From contig OY365815.1 of NCBI GenBank assembly GCA_959347315.1, positions 14,088,459 through 14,152,458 on the forward strand: a DNA stretch of 64,000 nucleotides, in the 5' to 3' direction. Positions 36,794 through 54,324 of this stretch are shown here, in pieces. Numbering within the stretch: the first letter of the stretch is position 1; each line of letters starts with the position of its first letter. Made by a program: the position numbers and the translations under genes. The notes under the pieces are model-generated. The model searched no databases. It was not told where the DNA came from and was given only the letters and a program-made list of their open reading frames with translations. This DNA comes from Bimastos eiseni (Eukaryota > Annelida > Clitellata > Crassiclitellata > Lumbricidae).

Positions 36794-38187
36794 GATGTGA
36801 TATATATGTACAGAGTTCTTCCTGTAATTTAGACATTTTCAGTTGTATAGGTGATAACTTTGAAGGCTGCATTGCCTTGTCAGGCATGTTAACGAAAGTA
36901 GTTTTATGCAACCAGTGTAATGTGGATGAAAATGGGTGGATCAAATTTCGAGATGGAAGCTTACTTGAGTGCATTGCAGCTTAAATCGCCTTAGTTAGAC
37001 ATTATAATATTGCAGCTAATTGCAACCAGTGTAGGCCATTTATAACAGAAAAGTTGAAAACAAATATGTGGAGAGAGCAGCCTAGGTTGATCGGCATAAG
37101 TGAGGCAGGAAATTGAATAGTTGGTTTAAGAGAAAATTTAACAGTTCAATAAACAAGTCAAAAACGGATTGTAGTTTATTTTCACTGGTAAACTAAGCAG
37201 TAAAATCAAGCTACTGTAGAACAAAAAAGAAACGGTGTGTAACAAAGTCATCGTTAAACACCTTCACACACAGATATTATCAACACTGTATTAGCTGATC
37301 CAAACACAATTACTTTCATATTTTGATTATATTGAAGAGCTACCAGTATAGTATCACAATTAAAATCAAACCGATTGTCTGTTTTATGCTTTCAAGCGCC
37401 AATGAATTCCTTAAGAAAAATACATTTTTGGAGGTTTAACAAAAACGAGGAGTACAATAAATTACTGGGATACCAGAGCAGCACGGTGTTGAAGACTGCC
37501 TCATATAGTAGAGAAATTATTGATTTTAAAAAAGTGTTTGCTTTCTATGCAAATATAAATGGTCAACTGTTCAAATCATAATTATAAGTTTCCTTGTCAA
37601 ATTAACTTTCTGGTAAACCAGCTTTAATAGGAATCACCCCACAGCAGAACAATTGTAATTTTACCAGGTGTAATCAATCAATTTTATGAAGAATTCTCAC
37701 ACCAAGCTCAAAAAGACATCAGCCTCTTTACCTAAATTTATCATTCCTACAAATTCATCTACCTATATAACATACACAAAAAGTCAATTCAAACTGATAA
37801 AAAGTAATAACACAGCTAACATTTAACTGATAAGACGAGCTACAAATCCTAATATGTATGCAGTCTAACTATGGAAGACAACTGTCTACATAACTGTAAA
37901 GCCATAACAGAGAATTTTCTTCATCTGTAACAATTCTCATGGTTATCACACTCGCAGTGCATTCATAGTTGCAACTCTGGCAGATTCGTGTCCAACAACT
38001 GCGAATTATGGTCCTAAGGTGAAGCCTTGTTATATCATACAACATTTAGAACCTTGATTTGGTTATTGCATGCATGGGTTTGTGGCTCCAATACACATCA
38101 CAGCATTTAGCAAAATATTTTGCCCAGCTGCCTCAAGAATTTGAAATGCAGCACCAATACATCTCTAGTACTATTCACTACAGTATT

Positions 38188-38413
38188 GTATCTGTGGGCG
38201 TGGTGGCTTAGTGGGATGTTCGGTACCTTGCGTTCGGAGGATCGCAGGTTCGAACCCAACCCGAGTCACTGCGTAGCAACCTTGGATAAGTTGCTCACTC
38301 ATAATTGTCTGCGATGAAGGCAAAGGGAAACCACCTCACTCATCTCATCCTGGGGTGGCGTAAAATAAGCCAATGGACTTGCCTGTGGGCAGAGCACTCA
38401 CCATCATCATTGT
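38188..38413 (+). mobile_element. tRNA-derived SINE, family 2, well-preserved
   Basis: It begins GGGCGTGGTGGCTTAGTGG (A box), then GATCGCAGGTTCGAACCC (B box), AACCTTGGATAAGTTGCTC, ATAATTGTCTGCGATGAAG, AAGGGAAACCACCTCA, GGGGTGGCGTAAAATAAGCC and a CACCATCATCATT tail. Confidence 0.9.
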
Positions 38414-40834
38414 ATCTGTAAAGCCATTATTTTTATTTTGGTAAGGGTACCAAAATCAGTATGGCCTAAAACCTCTGCCACGTCATGTATCACATTAGGC
38501 CATAACCGCGTTTCTATCAATCACCGTAAACTGGGATCTTGGAGAATCTGTTCATCACACTGAGAAATGACACCTGGTAAATTTTCACACTGTCACGGGA
38601 AAGGTTTTTCAAACTATATATTGAATCTGTCCTATAAGAAGGTTTCACTGTATGCCACAATTTTCAGCCATTTCATTCTGACCAACCGAACATGCAAAGC
38701 AAAATTCTCCACACACAAAAAACAGCCTTATACTTATACTTTGCAAATAACTACAGAAATACATTAAGTCAATAAATAATGATAATTAATTGTGCAAAAT
38801 ACCTAACTTGTGCAAACTGTTCAACAGTCTCCAAGATGTTTGATGCACATAAACATTGTGCATAAAAATTATGTTAAATATTAGACAGTTTGTTCCCGTT
38901 GCAAGTGGTACGCATTTGAAGAGAGATGCAATTTTTGTGCATATTACACCGAGAAATGATTTTACATTACGTAGTTTATGCTGGCCAGATGCAGGCAACC
39001 ATTACCAAAATATTCATATACATAAATATACTGGACAGGTTGTTGGCACTGTGTACCCGGCAATTGCCTCGAAAATCTCTACTAAACTGACAGTAAATAC
39101 GAATGAAACCTGATAACATTTAACGTAACAAAGAATTGTTTAACAGCTTTTAGATATAGAAATGGCAGATGAATATCATGTAAATCACAGCCACTCATTA
39201 ACCTGGCATTGCATGTAACAGTAAGTTCTAGTTAAAAACAGAAATGCTCAGGACTACTACCTTAAACAACACCGGTTTTGCCATTCTTTGCACACAGAAG
39301 CTGCAGATGTTTAACAGGTATCAAAAGATGCAAAATAAATAAATTTCATGTACAGTACAGACCAGACCTAGACACCAATCGAGTCCTATCTCTGTTTATA
39401 CTGACAGCTATAATTGTGGCTTCCAAAACTGGAGAACTGGCTACTCTAGCAGATGCAATGGTCAATACCAGTAACCTTCATCTTATTGTTATTTGCTACA
39501 AAGCATTTGACTGAGTCACTAGAACTTTCAGCAGGTAAAGGTTTTGTTATTACAAGCCTCTTTCGACAATAGCCATCATGCCTCGAGTTGAAGGTCATTA
39601 TGGTGGAAGCACTAATATGACGACGACATTCAAACGTCTTCTCACTTGCAGTTGAACTGCTTGGCACTATAATTCAGCTGAAAGTAACTAAAGCTCTCAT
39701 AGTTCCATCTTGGAACACTGCAGTTGACATGCTTCACAACACAACAAACGATTACCCTGGTTAAATGAGTTACGTTTGCAAAGAAATGTATACGTGGTAC
39801 CACTTGCAACAATGCAAGATGATATTAGATTAAATTCAAACATCACTGCCACACGTAGTATTTTTATTATATGCTTTTCCTTGTATGGGTAAACACCTTA
39901 ATAAAACCAGAGATCATATTATGCAGAAAACTCTTTACTATCATCACAGTACAGAGGACTGTAACAGAAAGAAAAGTTCACCTACTACTGACTAGTTATG
40001 CAAAAATGGTAGCAGAATAAAAATCCGAGATTCACAAATGACATAGAAGTACCAACATTAGTAACATTCTTGACTAGAGCTGTATTGTCTCACAAATTTC
40101 CTGTTTATGCAACAGCCTGATGTGCATTTCTTATCAAAAACAAACCTACCCATACTATGACAAATATAGACAATTTGAAGTAACCGACTAGATTGCATAC
40201 TTAACTGAAAACTTACCACGCAATTAATACACTGGATAAAGAACCCAAAGGCAATCCCAATATCCACGTTAGTTGACTAAATGTCACACTCTGCAGCAAA
40301 GTCATTTGTTGCAACAATTACTTGATATCTGCTCAGCTAAGGAACTCAACACATGTCCTAAATGTGCACAACTACCATGAGAAAATGCATGCACAGAAAA
40401 CCCAATAAAAAAAGGAAAAATATTGCTCTATGCGCCGTCCGATCCGTGCCAGCCAAATCCGAGTAATAAATTAAAAGAACACTACTCAAAAACAGAAAAT
40501 GATCGGCTGCTCGCTGTTGAAAATGTGTTCCAAAAACGGACAGAAGTCCCTACAGAAAAAGATCCACATTTTTGCTCTTTGCAATGGATACCTAGGCAGC
40601 AGCATGATCAAGCAGAATCACCTAGGCAACGACCAACTGGAATTACCTAGGCAACAGCAACAAGATCGGCCGTAACTGTGGCGTCTTACTTTCGGAGTCG
40701 AGCACTTTCTCCCACTTCCTTGTGCTCCGTGGAATTTGTTCTGAAAGACAAACAGAACAAGGTTTCAGTTCAGTTTTGTTTCAGAGAAGTTTCACAGTGT
40801 GGAGTAGATATCTAGTCATTGTTATCCTAGGAAT

Positions 40835-41261
40835 TAGGGATGAACCAAAACGCGGCTCGGAACTCGCCTCGGTCCAATTTTCTTGGTACTTGGCAAAACT
40901 TGGGCTTGGACAAACAATGGGTTCAAGTATTAATCTTTTCGATTTTCTGTTTTGAAAAAGGAAATCAGATTTTTTTATTTACAAAAAGACAATCGACATA
41001 ACTAAAAAATAAAAAATACTGTTATTTCTATTTATAAAACAACAATCCACCTAACTAAATACAAATACTGCTACTTACAAGTTACTACTTCCTAGGGCTA
41101 ACTAAGGCAAACTAAATAATGCATTAAAGTTGTGCAAACTGCCAATCTAAACATCAAGAGAATGAAACTTTCTTAAATATTCTAAGCTCGGACTTGAACT
41201 CGGCAAAATTCAACTCGCAAAACTCAGACTCGGCAAGAAATTCAAACTCGGTTCATCCCTA
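40835..41261. mobile_element. hAT-like MITE (427 bp)
   Basis: Terminal inverted repeats TAGGGATGAACC and GGTTCATCCCTA are perfect. Flanking 8-bp repeats are CTAGGAAT (40827-40834) and CTAAGAAT (41262-41269), one mismatch. Subterminal CTCGG/AACTCG repeats occur at both ends. No transposase. Confidence 0.87.
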
Positions 41262-41815
41262 CTAAGAATGAAAGATCCTATGTGCTTTCTCAACAGGTCA
41301 GCTTTTCACTGAAGTCTTCTCTTAAATATTTAGAGCCGGCTGCTTGCTCAACGTAGCAGATGGTGCAGTGCCAATCGAATTTAATAACAACAAAAATAAT
41401 CATAACAATAAATGAAGCTGATTTGCTGCTGTTTTTTTGCACATTATCTCAAACATCTACAATATACCATGCAAGACCTGTGTATCTAAGAATTACAGAC
41501 TAATCCACTTTGTATGCTTGGATTCTGATCATTACATGCTCTGAATTAAAGGTTAAATCAAATCATCAACTGTACTCCCAAAGACTTCTACAGCAACGTC
41601 ATCATAATGCACACGACATCATTTAATGGTCGTTTGAAATCAAAAAGGGAAGAAAAAACTGATGATCTGCTCGAAAGTCGAGTTGAAGCACCATCTCTCA
41701 GGAACACCACAGCATGAATGGTTGACATCTAGACGAATTGCAGTTGACCAACAACTTGAAGTGATTAATAAAAAATCTCGATAGTAAATGCAAGGGTTAG
41801 TTCTGGTGGGAAGCC

Positions 41816-48339
<6,524 letters not shown>

Positions 48340-48828
48340 GGTAGAAATCACACGAATAACTTATAAAATGAAAATCGCGAAGTTATCAAAGAAATTGTTG
48401 ATTTTTTTTAAACTCAAACACAGAACTTATCAATTGTGTTTTAACTTAAAATTCCACTCAACCCAACCTCAACGAAACACAGACAAGCTATAAATAGCTC
48501 ATGGTCACGTGATGATGACATCTTCTGAGAGGTGTGCGCTAACAATCCGATTATCAAGGACATGATCTCTTGAAATTTAGTTAAATTGGATGCTATTTCA
48601 GCGCTTCTGAATAAGCTGGTGCCCTTTTTTTACATTCAAGCGGTGCTTTTAAAGTTTGGAGATTATGATTGCGTTGAACGCATTTGTCATTGACTCATAG
48701 AACGCTTTTCCTATGTTAATCCGCAACCTAATCGTAATTTCTATCACTTACCTTCTCTTTAGTCTCTCACGACTCCGAGAACCGAGGACATCTATTTTGT
48801 AGCTGCTTATTAGGATTATTTTGTGATA

Positions 48829-48873
48829 GTACATTCTTTGTTTTTTTCACATTAGATGTGAAAAACAAAGAAT
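48829..48873. repeat. Short near-perfect palindrome
   Basis: ATTCTTTGTTTTTTTCACAT and ATGTGAAAAACAAAGAAT are inverted around the three bases TAG. One arm has two extra T residues. Confidence 0.85.
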
Positions 48874-49055
48874 TATGATGTCCCCGCAGCGCATTTGCAT
48901 TTTGCAGACGGTTCATAAACGGTGCATAAATCCTTACTTACTTTCTCTAAAAATTAATAATGAAATAATCATTCTATTTTTGCAAGACGTAAATTAATTA
49001 AATCCAGGAAATTATCAGCGTGTTAAGCAAAATAAATATATTTTTTTAATTTATA

Positions 49056-49332
49056 GCAAAGATGGTAGAGTCGTAGACTAAGATGTGGCACTTCTATCTC
49101 CGCTGTGAAACTGAATATTTACGCCACCTACCTTGAAATCGATTGTTGTTGCTAAGATACCGCTAAGATACCACTTCTCCAGTTGCTACATGTCGCGACT
49201 GGCCTGGCGTCAACCGCGCCAAGTAGCGAATGGAGAAGTAGTTTTTGTGCTTTGACCACCTCACAAACCGAATACACAGCGAGATAGGAAGTGTCATATC
49301 TTAGTCTACGAGTCTACCATCTTTGTTTATAG
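49056..49332. mobile_element. Inverted-repeat MITE (~277 bp) between two promoters
   Basis: Arms of about 57 bp: AAAGATGGTAGAGTCGTAGA, CTAAGATGTGGCACTTC, CGCTGTG on the left; CACAGCGAG, GGAAGTGTCATATCTTAG, TCTACGAGTCTACCATCTTT on the right. Inner arms CTTCTCCAGTTGCTAC / GTAGCGAATGGAGAAG continue the symmetry. TTATA or TATA borders both ends. No coding capacity. Superfamily not determined. Confidence 0.85.
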
Positions 49333-50008
49333 GTTGTGAATATGATCTTACTTACATACGTACCTAAACCAGAGAGACAGCGTCTAAATATAAGATCCGG
49401 TTAGTTGTCATAGTAATATCAACTTATGTGCTTTTCAAATACGAATTTCTCATAGCAAAATCGTTGGAATTGATGTCTTTATTTCATGTTTACAAATGAA
49501 AGTTTAAAGCGTGATTAACTTTCCCGCAGCCTGCTTTAGAAAAGCATGGGTGACAATAAGTTGAAACAAATCAAAGTAAATAATTACGTCGGGTAAAATA
49601 TAGACGTGTGTTAATGAATATGAAATGGTTTATCGATTTATTTACCCTACCCTTACATCCTTAATCTCAGATCAATTTGCTTCCAGGCCCACTGGATTTA
49701 CATCCGCAGCCATATTATTATTATTGAACGGACGATTTCTAGAGCGCCGTAGCGCAGCCATGCCGCTACAATGGCGCATAATATCTATCATGCACCATGC
49801 ACAACTCCTATATAATAGCTAACGGATAATATGTCAATTAGATGATGATATTTTTTTAATTAATTAAATCTTTCATCAATGGTTTAACTTCGACAATGGC
49901 ATATTTCTATCATTTTTTAAAAAAGAATTGAATAATAAGCTAGGTCCATTAATATTACAAATTAATAACACAGAATTTATTTTAATATATTTTGAATATT
50001 TCCTGAAG

Positions 50009-53000
50009 GATAAAGCGACCTCAAAGACTTCCGTACGATCTGCCACATCATCCTCTAGCGCTACCATTCCCAAACCTGAGGTCATCCCCATTGAATTGCT
50101 GTCTGAAAACATTGCCCTAGATTGCGCAATAAATGGCGACGCGCCTCGTCTTGTCAGATGCTTCGACGACAACACTGACGCATATCATGAGATCGTCGGA
50201 AGTATGGTGAACAAGAGAAGTTCGTCGGATGGAAAGTCTCCTCTTGAGTGGGCATCTCTGCTTGGAAGGACCGAAATTGTCACCGAGCTATTGAAGCGAG
50301 GCGCTGAAATCAACAGTATCAACTGTAAAGGTAGAACGCTCACTCGATTACATACTTCCTGACATGTTTTTGTAATAAGTGGCTGATTATCGTAGCTGAG
50401 AATTTATAATAGGCCTCTTACAGTGCTAGCTTTGCAGTGGTGCTCTCAGTGATATCATCTATCTATCTACACAGTATGCATGCATATATGTGTTATGAGT
50501 GTGTTTGTATATATTTTTGTTGATTCTGCTACTGGGGTGTCCTTTCCAGCAAAATTTCGATCCCTTTTGAGGCTTCTTTTGTAGCCTTTCGTTTATAATC
50601 TTTATTGTTTGTGCATAGAATACTGTTAGCTATGGCTACAATAAATGAGATGGGATTGAATATAATATATATATATATACATATACATGCATCTTTGACT
50701 GAATCATTTACTAATGAACTGAATTGTGCTGACTCCCTGATCAAATAATTGAGAAGATAACTCAGAGATTGAATCTAAGCAGGAATTGATTCAATGCATG
50801 AATTATGATTATTGACAGAATAAAAGACTTGGTAATTCATTCTCTTTTTCCCAAATAACTCAGATTGAATTTCAAATTGACCGACCCAATCAATGGCTGA
50901 AATCTGTTATTGGAATTAATCAAAGACCTGTGGATCCGTCTGATATAACTTTCCTACAAGTTTCAGATCAGTCTTCCTCGATCTTGTGTGGAAAGTTTTC
51001 CATCATAGTTGGCAACATTCTGTCAAATGCTTCAGAGAAGAACAAACTGTTGGTGGTGGTGGTGGTGGTGGTGGTGGTGGTGGTGGTGGTGGTGGTGGTG
51101 GTGGTGGTGGTGGTGGTGGTGGTGGTGGTGGTGGTGGTGGTGGTGGTGGTGGTGGTGGTGGTGGTGGTGGTGGTGGTGGTGGTGGTGGTGGTGGTGGTGG
51201 TGGTGGTGGTGGTGGTGGTGGTGGTGGTGGTGGTGGTGGTGGTGGTGGTGGTGGTGGTGGTGGTGGTGGTGGTGGTGGTGGTGGTGGTGGTGGTGGTGGT
51301 GGTGGTGGTGGTGGTGGTGGTGGTGGTGGTGGTGGTGGTGGAGGAGGTGAGGATGGTTTTGGTGGTGGTGACTTGTTGAGTGAATCATATACTGAGTCTT
51401 TTACCTTGTTTATTGTTGCTTAGAATTACTTATTGATAAGGCTTACTTTTCTTGGCCAGGGTATGGTGCTTTGCATCTGGCTTCTGCCTGGGGCAAGATC
51501 GAAACACTGAAACTGTTAGTGAGGCAGGGGGCTGACCTCTACCTTGCGACGGCCAACAATGAGGTTGCTCGTGATATAGCTCTACGATACAACAACGATG
51601 AATGTGCTGACTTTCTTGAATGGGCCGGTTAGTACTCTCTGTAAGAGCTTGTTCAATATGTCTGTATAAATGTTGCAGCAAGATCAGCCAGTGGTCTGTT
51701 TATTATTTTTTCTATTTATCAAGTTGTGCAAGGCACAAACTGTAAATCATCAAAGTCATGTTTTGCTCAATTCAGACAGAAATATACATCATCATGGCAT
51801 CTATAAAATTATCGTTATCATAACAGCAGTATGCCCGTTCTGGAGTATTACAGTCTCTTGTTAGCCATGTATTTACTGAATTGGTCTCCAGGCTATTTGT
51901 GAATACTAATCCATGTCAATACATACATATAGCATTCACACAGCTAGCTACATTTTGTTATGTTACATGACTTGAAACTGCCGTATCATGGTTTTTTTTA
52001 CCTAGTTATAGAACTGTTTTGTGGAAAAGTTTCCTCATTGAGATTGTGTTAGAATTCTCACTACATTTTCAGATTGCCAACAGCAGTTGAAGAATGCCAT
52101 TCTAGTCATGAAAGAACAGATGGCAGTTCCAGAGAAAGTCAAACTTCTTACGAAAGCCGAAAGGGTAGGACGTTATTATCATGGTAGTTTAAGATAACTG
52201 GTGTGCATGAATAATGCAACCTCTCTGTAGTAGTGGTTTGGTTGATTTGCCTCAAAGTTTAACAATGTAGGAATGTTGCAGAGTAATTATATTTAATCTG
52301 CAGATTACAATTTTCTTTTATGTTGAAGGTTTCGGCAAATGCTCTGATCAATGAGAAGATGGACTGGTTGGAGAAGACATTAGAGGCAACCACAGCTGAT
52401 TTCATTGCTCAAAAGGAACTCTTCATTACAGCCACAAGTCCAGTCGTTAAAAAGATGAATGAACCACGTATGTAGTTATTTTGGAATGGCTTATATGTAT
52501 GGCTTAATAATAATACTAATAATTTTATTTAAATTATATTGGAATCACAATTATTTTATATTTAAGTCATTCACTGTACTTTGAATTTTATATTGAAATG
52601 ATTACTGTTTTATTTAACTTAAACAAATCCTAGTTTCTCAACAATTTTCACAGGCTGTCCAATGATTGAGTGCCACTACCCATAATAATGATGCCGATGA
52701 ATGTTTTAGGCAAGAAGTCTTCATTTAGGATGTCCTACATTTTATTATTACATGGCATGAAGCTGTCTTATCATGTGTACTTTTTTTTACCAAATAGCTA
52801 CCAGTAAATTGTTATCAGTAAATTGTTATGGAGAAAAGCTATCTGTTTAAATATACTTATATATATGCCCTTTGACAAGGTTTGGACGGTTTTATATTTT
52901 CTCCAAGGTGACCCATCTATGAAAAGCATGCAAACTTGATTAGATGATGGACATGTTATACTCTTATAATGATCTTTGATAAACTAACCTGCCCAAAAAT

Positions 53001-54324
53001 GGCTTTGAATTTCTATAATTTGTCCTTTACGTATGTTTTTGGCAAATCTAGATGAGAACAAGGTAAGTAAATATTAGAAAAGTTCAAAAATGTTTAATAT
53101 TCTGCACATTTCTTTGGTAATATGTCTTAAAGAATACTGCATTTCAGTTTGAAAGCTTTTTCTGTTTTACACAAAGGCACCTTGTGTTTAAAGTTACAAA
53201 ATGACTCTTTGCACATAGATTATATAGTCATCATTGTGATGACTATATAATCTATGTGCAAAGAGTCAGTTTGTATGAACAGTTGAATACGCTTGTAGTA
53301 AAGCTTAATTATTAGTTTTAACACATGCTAGAAGTTTGGTGTCGGATATTAGCTGGAGAATCTGCATCACATTGGTTTATCTTTGTCCTCTTATACCGTC
53401 TGTAATGTGATGAAATGTAATGTAAATCTAAACACATTTCTCAGCCACCCCCCTTAGCGTATTCACCACCAGCACTGTATATATCAAATCAAGTTCACAA
53501 TAGCCTTGCTTCTCTGTTCTCTAACTCTAACTGTGGTTAGGGTGTAAATTTAATGCCAGTGAATAATTATTATTATAGTCTCAACTTAACTGAGAGAGGG
53601 AGTTCCCCTACTGTCACTTAGTGTGGCATGGTGGCTGCTCTGTTAGAGTGGTTGGCCCATAACACTCAGCAGTTGAAGAATGCCATTCTAGTCTTGAAAG
53701 AACAGATGGCAGTTCCAGAGAAGGTCAAACAAAGAGTGTGCTGAGCGAGCAGGTTCGACCCTCGTCCGAGGCATCAGTCACTGTGTAGGGACCTTGAGCA
53801 AGTCCTTCGCGCACAATTGCTCTGCAGTACAACTGCAATTGCACCGTCGAGGCGTGTTCGCTTCTGAGCAAAAGATGTTGGACGAAGGGCGGTATCATAT
53901 TTCAAGAATTTCACTTTTCAATTTCAAAGAAGGTGTTTTTTTGTGTCCATTTTGTGGTTGTGACAGTTTATGCCTTTGAGCATCTATCGGTTGATCAATC
54001 AATTGAAACTTTGTTATACTGTGATATGATGCTTTGTCTGATAATATATTCCCAGTGTATGATTGCCTCAATTAGAGGGGGGTTCATGTACAAACATTTG
54101 CTTGATCTGATCGCTGCATTATTGTTTAAGAGTTAAGACAGTTTGTGTCTTGCTGATTTTAGATACATTGCCCATAACAACTACATGTATGCGTCCTTCT
54201 CAGCAGTTTACTACTGTACATGCTCATTGACATGTGCAACTGTTGTTTATGTTCTATTAATAGACTGTAATTTGAAAGTGATACATGTTCTTCTGTAGCT
54301 CCTGAAAAGCCAGAAAAGAAGTAA
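50009..54324 (+). CDS. ANKRD45: ANKRD45-like ankyrin repeat protein (5' exon not found)
   Basis: Five exons in frame: 50009-50330, 51460-51627, 52073-52164, 52329-52467, 54299-54324 (stop TAA 54322). They give 248 codons; the full animal protein is about 266 aa, so only a short first exon with the ATG is missing (no in-frame Met lies near the start of the 50009 exon). The N-terminal part is Ser/Thr rich; ankyrin repeats follow: SPLEWASLLGRTEIVTELL and GADLYLA preceded by YGALHLASAWGKIETLKLL, then ECADFLEWADCQQQLK. The C-terminal helix region NEKMDWLEKTLEATTADFIA and ...TSPVVKKM corresponds to the conserved tail of ANKRD45, a protein tied to centrosome/midbody and, in several animals, cilia. 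The tail PPEKPEKK is short. Intron 1 holds a 97-unit (GGT) array 118 bp before exon 2. The last intron holds a palindrome and an exon copy inside a SINE. Confidence 0.88.
51051..51341 (+). repeat. (TGG)97 uninterrupted microsatellite
   Basis: 291 bases of pure TGG on the coding strand of the ANKRD45-like gene, 118 bp before the exon-2 acceptor. Poly-Val, poly-Gly and poly-Trp frames across it are artefacts. Confidence 0.98.
53202..53268. repeat. Perfect 32-bp inverted repeat with 3-base loop
   Basis: Left arm 53202-53233 (begins TGACTCTTTGC, ends AGTCATCA), loop TTG 53234-53236, right arm 53237-53268 (begins TGATGACT, ends GCAAAGAGTCA). I see no mismatch. Confidence 0.95.
53624..53905 (+). 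mobile_element. tRNA-derived SINE, family 1, copy 4, interrupted by an exon copy
   Basis: Head: GTGGCATGGTGGCTGCTCTG, TTAGAGTGGTTGGCCCAT; then 64 bp of ANKRD45 exon sequence (53667-53730); then the rest of the SINE: GTGTGCTGAGCGAGC, B box AGGTTCGACCC, CTGTGTAGGGACCTTGAGC, TGCAGTACAACTGCAATTGC, GAAGGGCGGTATCATATTTC. Confidence 0.88.
53667..53730 (+). pseudogene. 64-bp copy of ANKRD45-like exon 3
   Basis: It matches exon positions 52081-52144 from CAGCAGTTGAAGAATGCC through CCAGAGAAGGTCAAAC with two substitutions (CATG to CTTG; AAAGTC to AAGGTC). It has no splice sites of its own and lies inside the SINE head. Confidence 0.95.

Larger units (their letters stand above)
36794..41815. other. Convergent intergenic region / 3' UTRs of PARP16 and the basigin-like gene
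   Basis: AT-rich sequence with no exon that I can support. A forward AATAAA at 37148-37153 and a reverse one (TTTATT at 37175-37180) face each other 22 bp apart and are candidate poly(A) signals for the two convergent genes. If the reverse one is used, the basigin-like 3' UTR would be about 4.6 kb. It holds a SINE (38188) and a MITE (40835). Confidence 0.5.
48340..50008. other. Head-to-head intergenic region (basigin-like / ANKRD45-like)
   Basis: It separates the start of the minus-strand basigin-like gene from the first recognised exon of the plus-strand ANKRD45-like gene and should contain both promoters and the missing ANKRD45 exon 1. It holds a hairpin (48829-48873) and an inverted-repeat MITE (49056-49332). 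Confidence 0.5.

Noticed and set aside
50930..51423. Poly-Val, poly-Gly, poly-Trp and poly-His open frames
   Set aside because: They are translations of the (TGG)97 array in an ANKRD45-like intron.
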